DNA of 24,047 nt from a virus (IMGVR_UViG_3300032087_001350:1-24047); one strand, 5' to 3'. Counted from the first letter of the stretch, positions 16,501-23,452 are shown. Notes: generated from the letters alone by a model not told the origin. A program made the numbers and translations.

Positions 16501-18055
16501 TACCTCTACTGCTAAAGAAGTATACGGATTTGGAGGGGATAAGCCTGTATCTACGTTAAGATGGAAAATGGATGAAGAGTTTTCTGATGTAGAGCAATTA
16601 GGTTTAGCTATTACATATCAAGCCGATTTTGCAGATAAAGTATTTAGCAGGACAATGAAAAGTCTAGCTAACTGGTCTAGGGATTATAGTAACGATGACT
16701 ACGCTAAACGCTTTACAAGGATTGTTTTACTTCCTTTTGTTAAAACTCCTACAGCTATTGGTCAATGGATGTTAGATCATGGATTTGGAGCAACTGGTTT
16801 ATATCGCAGGTTAACAGCAGATAGTAAATTATCTAAACAAAGAAAAGCACTTACAGATCGTATAGACTCACAGAATAAACTGAAAGAAGCAGGAACAGTA
16901 AACGAAATTGACGCTAATCAGATAATAGAAGAAGCTCAAAAATCTCTTAGGAATTTAGACCTTCAAGCGGCACAAATGAAAGCTGATGCTACAGCAGATA
17001 TAATAAGCGGTTTATTTTGGACAGGGATACTAGGCTCTTTAGCTGCTAGTAGTAAAATAACAGGTAGTGGAAGTCACATGAGTCCTCAAGATAGGAAAGC
17101 AGCAGAAGAAGGAGGGTGGAAACCTAATCGATTAAACATAGGAAATATTTCAGTTAGTTATGAAAGAATCGAACCCATATCTTCATTTCTTTCTTTAGCT
17201 TCTGATGCTGTTGCCCATATGTACGCAAAGGATCAATTTAAAAGTGCAGCGTATAAAGACGAGGATGCTGTAAATCTTTTAACTACTGTAGCTGTAGGTA
17301 TGAGTGAAATGATGAGGAATAAGTTTTTCCTTAGAAGTCTTTCTGATGTAATTTCCGTATTTGATACTTCTGGTGATAAGATTTCTTTTAATGCTGGTAA
17401 TTGGGCTACAGGTTTTACTGCTTCCTTAACTCCTAGAATTATTAAAGATCTAAACGAAATTGCAGAACCATACGAAAAAAGGTCTAAAGATTTTTTAGAT
17501 AAACTAAAACAGCGAGTATACGGAGGAAGTACAGCAGGTTACAATAGAAATATATTTGGAGAAAAAATAACCCGAACTCGAAGCAAAGAGGGCTTTATAG
17601 GTTTAATATCTCCTATTTACGTTAGCCAAAAGCAAAACGATCCGTTGCTTCAGCAGCTATCTTATATGCAACATAACTTTGGGCAGCAGACACGTTTTAT
17701 ACGAAGCTTTGAAGGTGTTAAGTACGATACAAGGGATTTTAAAAATAACGAAGGTCAAGACCTTTATGATGCTTGGTTACAACATTTAGAGAGATATAAA
17801 ATCAAAGGTAACACTTTACGAAAGCGATTGTCTTTAGACCTTCGATCTAATAAATACAAAAGATTACCCATTAAATCAGAACAAGGAGAGTCAGTAAGTA
17901 ATTTAATTAACGATACAATCAATACCTACGAAAAAGAATCTTTTAAAGAGTTTATTAAAAAACAAGGAAAAAGATTTGTAGATTCAAACGGAATTAGATT
18001 TACAGACCAAAAACAAGATAACGTTCTAAAAACACTTTTAAAACTCAACCGATAA
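13538..18055 (+). CDS. Internal virion protein D, T7 gp16-like, without visible transglycosylase domain
   Basis: At 1505 residues this is the largest gene and sits in the gp16 position (T7 gp16 has 1318). Gly/Ala hydrophobic segments occur near residues 88-110, 184-206, 770-790 and 1150-1172, with a very Lys/Glu-rich helical middle (about 500-750). In T7, gp16 spans the inner membrane during ejection, and its N-terminus is a lytic transglycosylase. Here the N-terminus (EELLDKDTIRFDTARLEELK, then DPFYVKGIRSFGRMPLRVFDD) shows no recognisable Glu-Ser-Gly transglycosylase motif. The ejection role is inferred from position, size and membrane segments. Confidence 0.87.
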   Translation: MAFEELLDKDTIRFDTARLEELKSELSYEDPFYVKGIRSFGRMPLRVFDDTMNSMSDLTGGAWGRTKIEQETFGKAEGGENVTSEIGSALLGFFTVGTKAAQGLAVGAKGISKGSQKLGLNFNKGVSKKIKEIEYTRLGEKSKWAINLAKDGALKGAVVDFMVADTTEEQSILERMKKRSEDVLLGALVGSGLNVTFGLLGSKAWDQMRNFMGKQAVELKKSHTKIAKLAEKGDEALSEFTATEEGQVELINFVANAAKVSETLNSSGSVTFKDIIDEAPNVDYIYEKDEILKEVIDPKIKDADKLEESIIDQFNKMKDLPSALQKSNLFVLHSEQQLTPRINELYYKLKKLFDKPSLDMYTALRGDVENFKSVLKTYRLAVQVRAKAGTLAGKALAALRKTSRFKGVDASIHLDPASSRGNFDKTVDYSDEVLDKFNKIDALLSTVESIKRTDPDDLHSFILNRNPKQKEILEAIGEGTESPSEILTKMVMGSGYRNKNRIWDKYKTSLINSVKNLLKNKDPKQKAPLAVLQTSLLGRISKEIKKGHKKGKTTKKLKSLKSKLTNLDNWEQNKDEVKEILSELKSKNIIEISYDDIVSEDSDTIVKALIKLDNAKGADDSTSFLNSLDISDELRERIRLDLEDAKLAHIEEMKEEELLQEALRQRQKETTLKELNELFVSGDPDKIKAFFENALNQTKNTDELTKLINKRKAQLKKKYQDQKVTPDQIAAIALNDLQGLVSKVNKELSSKSQKFWQGFDRFRMGMMMFHPKTWLIGPVSGLFHLVEQPIKQAIRSFSHIKQLKKLTPEDQNLQNVDEFQYAWSQISTAINLGTMWDSIKNGVSTFIKDKSAFNPRIQNRFEQEFMKVGENISVEKLAGLNTYQQKQLSDLISQYGSDTAVNRQKLKNFYATLESGKSGNAVGKALELFSSISFRAMGGVDDVFRTYGTMRALRAEAMQKALIAGKTTKEEIKTFSEDYMKKAVLKDSTSTAKEVYGFGGDKPVSTLRWKMDEEFSDVEQLGLAITYQADFADKVFSRTMKSLANWSRDYSNDDYAKRFTRIVLLPFVKTPTAIGQWMLDHGFGATGLYRRLTADSKLSKQRKALTDRIDSQNKLKEAGTVNEIDANQIIEEAQKSLRNLDLQAAQMKADATADIISGLFWTGILGSLAASSKITGSGSHMSPQDRKAAEEGGWKPNRLNIGNISVSYERIEPISSFLSLASDAVAHMYAKDQFKSAAYKDEDAVNLLTTVAVGMSEMMRNKFFLRSLSDVISVFDTSGDKISFNAGNWATGFTASLTPRIIKDLNEIAEPYEKRSKDFLDKLKQRVYGGSTAGYNRNIFGEKITRTRSKEGFIGLISPIYVSQKQNDPLLQQLSYMQHNFGQQTRFIRSFEGVKYDTRDFKNNEGQDLYDAWLQHLERYKIKGNTLRKRLSLDLRSNKYKRLPIKSEQGESVSNLINDTINTYEKESFKEFIKKQGKRFVDSNGIRFTDQKQDNVLKTLLKLNR

Positions 18056-18061
18056 AACATT

Positions 18062-19399
18062 ATGGCAAGCAGCTCAGTAACCTATACATCAGGAACCAAT
18101 AACTTTAATATTACATTTCCTTACCTACGTGATAAGCACGTTGTCGTTTTGGTAGGCGGAACTTTGTATGATGTTGACGATAACTATTTTACTATAGATG
18201 CTTCATCCTCTACAAAGAAAGTTGTTCTAACAAATCCTGTATCGGAAGGTACAACTATTAAGATTCTTCGTATGAGTCTTGGTAAGAACAACGATTTGTA
18301 TAACGACGATAACTTAGGTACGCTTGTAGATTTTGTTGATGGATCAGTCCTTACCGAAAAACAACAAGACGAATCATACCTCCATAACTACTATCTTAAT
18401 CAGGAATCACTAGAGGGTAATCTTAAACTAGGAACTCCAATATTAGATAGCGATCCAGCCACTAAAGGTTATGTTGATGGTATAGGTATTTCTGGTGGGG
18501 GAGGTTCCGTAACAAGTGTAACAGCAGGTAACGGACTTAGTGGTGGAACTATTACAACCAGCGGTACGGTAAGCATCCCAACAAGCGGAGGTGACTTAAA
18601 TATTAACAGCGGCAAGGTAGGTATTGGTGGAGACGCTGACGGTACTTATAAAGCTAAAGTTACAGGTGATCTACTAGTTAGTGAAAGCGGTGACCATACG
18701 GTACTTACCGTTGAAAATACTAATACATCAGGAGCAAACAACTCTACTATTCTTGTTACTGCACCCCAAAACGCTACAATACAACTTAAAGATACTGATA
18801 CTACTTCCGCTGATACAGGCATATACAATATAACTTCAGCTAATGGATTTTTTAATGTAGGACACATTAGTGACGATGGGTTAACAGGTACTCCTATTTT
18901 AAGCTTATACCCAACAGGTAATGTAAAAATAGATCAACTCCCCACAAGCGACCCATCAACTGCTGGTTACCTTTGGAACAATGGTGGTGTTGTTGCTGTT
19001 AGTGGTAGTAGTGGGTTTAGTGGTGGTGTATCTAAATACGACTCTGGTTGGGTAACGACCGATGGTACAACAACAGTAACTAATGGAGCAACCCTTACGT
19101 TTAGTCACGGTCTAAGCACATCTGCACTAAACGCTCAAATATGGGTATCAGGTTCGTCTAGTGGTTCTTATCCTTACCTAATGGATATACAAGAAACATT
19201 TACTGATACTAGTATGGTAGGTGCTGTAATAACCAATATTACCTCTACGCAAATAACCATTCAGTTTGCAAATTCTGGGTATGTCTACATGAATAGTAGC
19301 GGTCAGAATGCAACATCTGATACCAACGGACATAACGCAGGGTCTAGTGGGTACGTTACGTTTGCGAATAAATATGTACGACTTGTCGCAATAGGATAA
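18062..19399 (+). CDS. Tail fibre protein with T7 gp17-like N-terminal domain
   Basis: The first ~150 residues are the tail-attachment domain of the T7 fibre family: VTYTSGTNNFNITFPYLRDK, VLVGGTLYDVDDNYFTID, GTTIKILRMSLGKNNDLYND and DGSVLTEKQQDESYLHNYYL. After LDSDPATKGYVDG comes a beta-rich Gly/Ser/Thr shaft with VTAGNGLSGG and TTSGTVSI. The distal end (about 325-445, DSGWV, LTFSHGLST, QITIQFANSGYV) is probably the receptor-contacting part. The 445 residues are shorter than T7 gp17 (553). The distal half differs from known sequences I can recall, as expected for host-range determinants. Confidence 0.92.
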   Translation: MASSSVTYTSGTNNFNITFPYLRDKHVVVLVGGTLYDVDDNYFTIDASSSTKKVVLTNPVSEGTTIKILRMSLGKNNDLYNDDNLGTLVDFVDGSVLTEKQQDESYLHNYYLNQESLEGNLKLGTPILDSDPATKGYVDGIGISGGGGSVTSVTAGNGLSGGTITTSGTVSIPTSGGDLNINSGKVGIGGDADGTYKAKVTGDLLVSESGDHTVLTVENTNTSGANNSTILVTAPQNATIQLKDTDTTSADTGIYNITSANGFFNVGHISDDGLTGTPILSLYPTGNVKIDQLPTSDPSTAGYLWNNGGVVAVSGSSGFSGGVSKYDSGWVTTDGTTTVTNGATLTFSHGLSTSALNAQIWVSGSSSGSYPYLMDIQETFTDTSMVGAVITNITSTQITIQFANSGYVYMNSSGQNATSDTNGHNAGSSGYVTFANKYVRLVAIG

Positions 19400-19401
19400 T
19401 C

Positions 19402-19671
19402 ATGGAACCAATGGCTGAACAAATCTCACACTTCCTTGACAGTATATTAGCTGTTGTTCTTGGTGTATTCGGTTGGATCGGTAAAAAGTTTAGTGATAGA
19501 CTTGATAGCGATGAGAAACGTTTAACAAAGATAGAAGTAGAACTAGCTGCTCAACATGAACGTGATATATCCGTTGAGAAACGTATGCAAGGTCTGGAAC
19601 AAAAACTAGAAGCAATGAACGATAAGCTTGATAGACTTCTAGAATTAATAATGAAAAATCAAAATAGATGA
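19402..19671 (+). CDS. Membrane protein with coiled coil, holin-like, gp17.5 position
   Basis: The 89-residue protein has one N-terminal transmembrane helix (about 11-29, LDSILAVVLGVFGWIGKKF). A long charged amphipathic helix follows, probably a coiled coil, with heptad-like repeats (LTKIEVELAAQHERDISVEK, MQGLEQKLEAMNDKLDRLLEL). T7 encodes its holin, gp17.5, between fibre and small terminase, exactly this position, so a holin role is likely. Rz-like spanins have a similar layout and cannot be excluded. AGGA lies five bases before ATG 19402, which favours that start over ATG 19411. Its end overlaps small terminase (ATGA). Confidence 0.72.
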   Translation: MEPMAEQISHFLDSILAVVLGVFGWIGKKFSDRLDSDEKRLTKIEVELAAQHERDISVEKRMQGLEQKLEAMNDKLDRLLELIMKNQNR

Positions 19672-19907
19672 AACGAGAACGCTTAGAAAAGCTACAGGTA
19701 CAAGTAGCAGAAACTTATTCTACAGCTATATCAGAGATGCACGAGACAGGGGAATTTAATGCTGCTATCTTAAATGGTGCTAGACAACTTCTTAAAGATA
19801 ACGATATTATCAGTATTACTGAACAGCATACTCCACTAGGAAGACTTGCTGATCTGTTACCTTTTGAAGACCCTGACCCAGAAGCAGTCAGACAACAGAA
19901 TGGATGA
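19668..19907 (+). CDS. Terminase small subunit, T7 gp18-like
   Basis: This recognises phage DNA and assists packaging together with the ATPase. The 79 residues compare with 89 in T7 gp18. Characteristic features are the helical N-terminus (RERLEKLQVQVAETYSTAI), EFNAAILNGARQLLKDNDI and the C-terminal LGRLADLLPFEDPD. The ATG overlaps the TGA of the membrane protein gene (ATGA). Its last eight bases overlap the large terminase start, so the three genes look translationally coupled. Confidence 0.92.
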   Translation: MKRERLEKLQVQVAETYSTAISEMHETGEFNAAILNGARQLLKDNDIISITEQHTPLGRLADLLPFEDPDPEAVRQQNG

Positions 19908-21573
19908 CCAGTTAAAAGACTTTAGGAACTTTCTGTTTGTTGTATGGAAACATCTTAACCTACCTGATCCTACTCCCATACAATACGATATAGCTGACTA
20001 TATGCAACATGGACCCAAGAGGTCTGTAGTAGAAGCTTTTAGAGGAGTCGGTAAAAGTTGGATATGTTCAGCTTATGTTGTTCATCAACTACTACTTGAT
20101 CCATCCAAGAACTTCCTAGTTGTATCAGCATCCAAGACTCGTTCTGATGACTTTAGTACGTTTACATTACGGATCATTAGAGAGATTCCTATGCTTAACT
20201 CCCTACTACCAAAGGATGGACAGAGGTTTAGTAAGGTATCATTTGATGTAGGTCTAGCTCCTCCAGCCCATGCTCCCTCCGTAAAGAGTCTAGGTATAAC
20301 ATCTCAGTTAACAGGTAGTCGTGCTGATGTTATTGTAGCTGACGATATTGAAGTACCTAATAACTCTCAGACTCAGGGAATGAGGGATAAACTTGATGAA
20401 CAAGTAAAAGAGTTTGAAGCTATTTTAAAACCGTTAGATTCATCTAAAATATTATTTCTTGGTACTCCTCAATGTGAAGATTCTATCTATAACAAACTAC
20501 GAAATAGAGGTTACTCATTAAAAATTTGGCCATCTGAATATGTATCAGAGAAACAAGCTAACGATCTATATGGTAATGAATTAGCTGATATAATCAGTAA
20601 GGAATCATCTAACGAAGCTCTTATAGGTACATCTACTGAACCAACTAGGTTTAACATGAATGACCTTGAGGAACGAAAGCTTTCTTATGGACGTTCTGGT
20701 TACTCGTTACAGTTCATGCTTAATCCACGTCTTAGTGATGAGGATAGATATCCGTTAAAGATTAACGATCTAATAGTAATGGATATTGATAAAGATGTAG
20801 CTCCAGAAAAAGTAGTATGGGCATCTGCTCCTGATTTAGCGTTTGATAACAGTCTTCCTAATGTAGGGTTTAACGGTGATCGTTTTTATAGACCTTTTCA
20901 AACAGTTGGAGATATGGTTCCCTTTACTGGTTCTGTAATGTCTATTGACCCATCTGGTAGAGGTAGGGATGAAACAGCTTATTCAGTTGTTAAGATGTTA
21001 AATGGTCAACTATTTGTACCAGAGTCAGGAGGTCTTAAAGGTGGATACTCTGAGGAAACATTAAAGGAACTAGCTAGGATTGCTAAAGCTCAATCAGTTA
21101 ACCAGATCGTTATAGAGTCTAACATGGGTGATGGTATGTTTACCGAACTCTTTAAACCTATACTTAGTACCATCTATCCCTGTAGTACAGAAGAGGTTCG
21201 TCAAAGTATCCAAAAGGAAAAACGTATAGTTGATACATTAGAACCTGTACTTAACCAACATAAACTAATTATTGATCCTAAAGTAATCCGTAACGATTAT
21301 CAGTCAGCATTAGTTTATCCAACTGAAAGACAATCTAGATATATGTTAATGTATCAATTATCTAGGATTACTAAATACAGAGGAGCTTTACTACAGGATG
21401 ACCGATTAGATGCTCTTGCTATTGCTGTTAACTACTGGGTAGAACAAATGAATCAGGATGCTAACGAAAAGATTAAAGATCGTAAACGTGAACTGTTTGA
21501 TGAAGAAATAGAAAAGTTTAGAGCATCAGCATTTGGTGGAGCTACTGGTAACTCACTTTGGAAATGGATGTAA
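19900..21573 (+). CDS. Terminase large subunit, T7 gp19-like
   Basis: This is the DNA-packaging motor and headful/terminus nuclease (557 residues; T7 gp19 has 586). The ATPase has an adenine-binding region (PIQYDIADYM), Walker A FRGVGKS at residues 47-53 and Walker B VIVADDIE at 144-151 with the catalytic Glu. A coupling-type motif ILFLGTP follows. The RNase H-like nuclease has the expected acidic residues: Asp350 (SIDPSGRGRDE), Glu406 (IVIESNMGDG) and Asp504 (DDRLDALA). ATG 19900 is chosen because MDDQLKDFRNFLFVVWKHL is the family N-terminus; upstream in-frame sequence is inside small terminase. All catalytic motifs are intact. Confidence 0.98.
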   Translation: MDDQLKDFRNFLFVVWKHLNLPDPTPIQYDIADYMQHGPKRSVVEAFRGVGKSWICSAYVVHQLLLDPSKNFLVVSASKTRSDDFSTFTLRIIREIPMLNSLLPKDGQRFSKVSFDVGLAPPAHAPSVKSLGITSQLTGSRADVIVADDIEVPNNSQTQGMRDKLDEQVKEFEAILKPLDSSKILFLGTPQCEDSIYNKLRNRGYSLKIWPSEYVSEKQANDLYGNELADIISKESSNEALIGTSTEPTRFNMNDLEERKLSYGRSGYSLQFMLNPRLSDEDRYPLKINDLIVMDIDKDVAPEKVVWASAPDLAFDNSLPNVGFNGDRFYRPFQTVGDMVPFTGSVMSIDPSGRGRDETAYSVVKMLNGQLFVPESGGLKGGYSEETLKELARIAKAQSVNQIVIESNMGDGMFTELFKPILSTIYPCSTEEVRQSIQKEKRIVDTLEPVLNQHKLIIDPKVIRNDYQSALVYPTERQSRYMLMYQLSRITKYRGALLQDDRLDALAIAVNYWVEQMNQDANEKIKDRKRELFDEEIEKFRASAFGGATGNSLWKWM

Positions 21574-21574
21574 C

Positions 21575-21880
21575 GTGGTTAATTTTAATACAGGTTATGA
21601 ACCTCCAACAGAGGTAACGGAAGTTGTTAAAGACCTGTTTGTACAGGCTGTTAAAGTTCAAATAAAGGCACTTATGAGTAAAGACTATGATGATAATATT
21701 AATTCAGTAAATACTCAAACAGATCAAATATTAGAGGACTTACTTGGTAAGGTTGCTTACTATATGAATGAATTTGATATTAACGAGTATACACTTATGG
21801 GAATCCTAGAAGCTGTTAAACTTGAAGTTAAAGAATCTATGACTTGGGAAATTGATATAAGAGACGATGAAGAAACCTGA
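21575..21880 (+). CDS. Acidic hypothetical protein (101 aa)
   Basis: I do not recognise the family. The chosen start is GTG 21575, one base after the terminase stop; the longer in-frame opening at 21533 would lie inside terminase. The protein is acidic and helical, with TEVTEVVKDLFVQAVKVQIK, TDQILEDLLGKVAYYMNEFD and EYTLMGILEAVKLEVKESM. There is no signal peptide or membrane segment. Its 3' end overlaps the next, strongly basic protein gene by 14 bases. An acidic protein followed by basic ones could indicate a complex, but this is speculation. Confidence 0.75.
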   Translation: MVNFNTGYEPPTEVTEVVKDLFVQAVKVQIKALMSKDYDDNINSVNTQTDQILEDLLGKVAYYMNEFDINEYTLMGILEAVKLEVKESMTWEIDIRDDEET

Positions 21881-22175
21881 TCCACGACTTAAACGAGCTG
21901 GTGTTAGCGGTTATAATAAACCTAAACGTACACCATCTCATCCAACTAAAAGCCATATAGTAGTAGCTAAATCTGGTGGTAAAATCAAAACCATAAGGTT
22001 TGGACAACAAGGTGTTAAAACCAATCAAACAGTAGGACAACGAAAAGCTTTTAAAAGTAGACACGCTAAGAACATTGCTAAAGGCAAAATGAGTGCAGCC
22101 TATTGGGCAGATAAAGCTAAATGGTCACCTAGTAAAACTAAATCTCCAAGTATGAAATGGAAGAAAGGTAGTTAA
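21867..22175 (+). CDS. Highly basic small protein, DUF6321-like
   Basis: The 102 residues contain about 27 Lys+Arg and only two acidic residues. Recognisable family landmarks are MKKPDPRLKRAGVSGYNKPK, the HIVVAKSGGKIKTIRFGQQG core and KSRHAKNIAKGKMSAAYWAD with KW near the end. I recall this pattern as a domain of unknown function in marine phages, including cyanophages. The charge suggests nucleic-acid binding. It overlaps the upstream gene and is the first of three consecutive basic products. Confidence 0.8.
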   Translation: MKKPDPRLKRAGVSGYNKPKRTPSHPTKSHIVVAKSGGKIKTIRFGQQGVKTNQTVGQRKAFKSRHAKNIAKGKMSAAYWADKAKWSPSKTKSPSMKWKKGS

Positions 22176-22179
22176 TAAC

Positions 22180-22575
22180 ATGGCATATACAAAACCTACA
22201 GTAAGGGAACGTATAAAGAACCGTATAATGGCTGGTAATAAAGGTGGTAAAGCTGGTCAATGGTCTGCACGTAAAGCTCAATTATTAGCTCTTGAATACA
22301 AAAAGAAAGGTGGAGGATACTCTGGATCAAAGACTAAGAAACAAAAGAGTCTTACTAAATGGACTAAAGAGAAGTGGGGAACCAAGTCTGGTAAACCTTC
22401 TACTCAAGGACCAAAAGCTACTGGCGAAAGATACCTACCAGAAAAAGCCAGAAAAGCCTTATCTAGCAAACAATACAAAGCTACTTCAGCAAAGAAACGT
22501 ATGGATGCTAAGAAAGGTAAACAGTTTTCTAAACAACCAAAGAACATAGCAAAGATAACCAAAAGATATCGATGA
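22180..22575 (+). CDS. Highly basic small protein, DUF5872-like
   Basis: The 131 residues have very high Lys content and almost no acidic residues. The N-terminal half carries a pattern I recognise from marine phages and some large viruses: RERIKNRIMAGNKGGKAGQW, SARKAQLLALEYKKKGGGY, KKQKSLTKWTKEKWGTKSGK and RYLPEKARKAL. The function of the family is unknown; DNA binding or packing with the genome is a reasonable guess. The start is ATG 22180, four bases after the previous stop. Its stop overlaps a tiny basic ORF (ATGA). Confidence 0.82.
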   Translation: MAYTKPTVRERIKNRIMAGNKGGKAGQWSARKAQLLALEYKKKGGGYSGSKTKKQKSLTKWTKEKWGTKSGKPSTQGPKATGERYLPEKARKALSSKQYKATSAKKRMDAKKGKQFSKQPKNIAKITKRYR

Positions 22576-22628
22576 AAGCTAAACCTTATAAAAGACCTAC
22601 AAAGAAAAAGAAGAAAAGTTCTTACTGA
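22572..22628 (+). CDS. Possible 18-residue basic microprotein
   Basis: ATG 22572 overlaps the TGA of the preceding gene (ATGA) and encodes MKAKPYKRPTKKKKKSSY before TGA 22626-22628. The overlap type matches other coupled pairs in this window, and the composition continues that of the two previous basic proteins. At 18 codons it could be chance, or a remnant of a longer basic tail separated by a frameshift. Confidence 0.35.
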   Translation: MKAKPYKRPTKKKKKSSY

Positions 22629-22815
22629 AAAGTTTTGGTAAAAATTTCTGAAGGGGCTTCTCTAGCGCACGCATCGGCACATCCCCCCATGCACGTTGTA
22701 AAAGTTACGTGTCATTATAAGAATGTCCAGCTAGGGGATGCCTTGGTAAGTTAGAACTTACTTACTGAATACTTTTTAATATCTTTGCATAAGATTGATG
22801 AAAAGGTCGATTTCT

Positions 22816-22873
22816 CCAAGGTGAAGTTGCAAGGCCTTGCTTGATATCTTGGCTAGGGTTTTTAATCCAAGGC
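22816..22873. other. Interlocking CAAGG/CCTTG inverted repeats
   Basis: A perfect 12-base palindrome, GCAAGGCCTTGC (22829-22840), is flanked by CCAAGG (22816-22821), CTTGG (22848-22852) and CCAAGGC (22867-22873). GCCTTG (22834-22839) can alternatively pair with CAAGGC (22868-22873). Several mutually exclusive hairpins are possible, as in a structured RNA or a protein-bound DNA site. Confidence 0.45.
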
Positions 22874-22941
22874 TTTTATCGAAGGTATTTACAAGTGAAT
22901 ACTTTTACATGTATTTTTAAGGACTGTCGTTTTTTGAAAAC

Positions 22942-22975
22942 CTATGCTTAAAAATGCTTAAAAGTTATTGCATAG
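22942..22975. repeat. Tandem 10-base repeat inside an inverted repeat
   Basis: ATGCTTAAAA occurs twice in tandem (from 22944) within arms CTATGC (22942-22947) and GCATAG (22970-22975). Confidence 0.45.
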
Positions 22976-23132
22976 ATTTCCGGTGATTTTTGTCGAACTT
23001 TGGTTAGTTAATACTTACTAACGTAGCTTTGTCGGAAAAAGTTTCACCATCTACAAACCTTCTTTATCTGAGTCTATCAGTGACTTCAGGGCTGGTAAGT
23101 TGATACTTACTTTGGTCTACTGAAAAAATTTA

Positions 23133-23183
23133 TTTGGCATAGTTTGTTTTTTCTGATCTAAGTTTTGGCATCGTTTTTTTTCA
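23133..23183. repeat. Direct repeat TTTGGCAT-GTTT-T-run
   Basis: TTTGGCATAGTTTGTTTTTT (23133-23152) and TTTGGCATCGTTTTTTTTCA (23164-23183) are two near copies about 31 bases apart, three helical turns. Confidence 0.5.
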
Positions 23184-23260
23184 CCATTCAGATTCACCTC
23201 CAACGAAAGTTCACTAAGATTCACTCTCACACGTAGGCAAGGCCTCGTTAACACTACATA

Positions 23261-23286
23261 GGATACGTTCGCTTTATGCAGTATCC
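23261..23286. other. Inverted repeat GGATAC/GTATCC
   Basis: GGATAC (23261-23266) and GTATCC (23281-23286) flank a 14-base loop. No T-run follows, so it is unlikely to be a terminator. Confidence 0.35.
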
Positions 23287-23383
23287 ATTCAAAAGTCTTT
23301 TGCCTAGGCGATGATCTAGTAGCTCATGAGACAGGCGAGCTAGAAAATTCTCACAAAACGTCACCGATCTAAACAGGCGTCAT

Positions 23384-23439
23384 GGTTAGGTTCCCGCAAG
23401 GACCGAAATAAATTAGTAGGTAGCGGGTGAAATTTAACC
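23384..23439 (+). other. Stem-loop in the leader of the first early gene
   Basis: GGTTA (23384-23388) can pair with TAACC (23435-23439) and CCCGC (23393-23397) with GCGGG (23423-23427). A smaller alternative is GGTTC/GGACC (23389-23405). The structure ends 13 bases before ATG 23453, which has no Shine-Dalgarno, so it could influence translation or mRNA processing. Confidence 0.4.
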
Positions 23440-23452
23440 GAACCAATATATT

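Larger units (their letters stand above)
22745..23115. repeat. Four AAGT-N4-ACTT operator-like repeats
   Basis: The sites are AAGTTAGAACTT (22748-22759), AAGTGAATACTT (22893-22904), TAGTTAATACTT (23005-23016, one mismatch) and AAGTTGATACTT (23097-23108). Three share a wider context, GGTWAGTT-N3-ACTTACT (22745, 23002, 23094). The symmetry suggests binding by a dimeric protein; a phage promoter or replication signal is also possible. Confidence 0.6.
22629..23452. other. Long repeat-rich non-coding region, probable genome-end junction
   Basis: About 820 bases lack any convincing ORF on either strand, in a genome where other gaps are mostly under 110 bases. It contains four AAGT-N4-ACTT sites, a TTTGGCAT direct repeat, clustered TTCAC copies and many inverted repeats. 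In T7-like phages the right genome end follows terminase and the left end precedes early genes. The packaging site or direct terminal repeat is therefore expected here. I see no strong sigma70 promoter, although early host promoters should lie here. Confidence 0.6.

Noticed and set aside
19846-19899. Upstream extension of large terminase
   Set aside because: The added 18 residues are out-of-frame small terminase sequence. The family N-terminus starts at ATG 19900.
22696-22721. Sigma70-type promoter TTGTAA ... TATAAG
   Set aside because: The spacer is only 14 bases, too short for a standard promoter. No better -35/-10 pair was found in the gap.
22689-22754. 21-codon ORF in the non-coding gap
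   Set aside because: It is short, has no ribosome binding site and no recognisable composition, and it ends within an AAGT-N4-ACTT repeat.
22745-23224. CRISPR-like array
   Set aside because: The repeats are too short, imperfect and unevenly spaced, with no spacer structure or cas genes.
23384-23410. tRNA-like T-arm (GGTTC...GGACC)
   Set aside because: No matching acceptor, D or anticodon arms could be built around it. It is treated as a simple hairpin.
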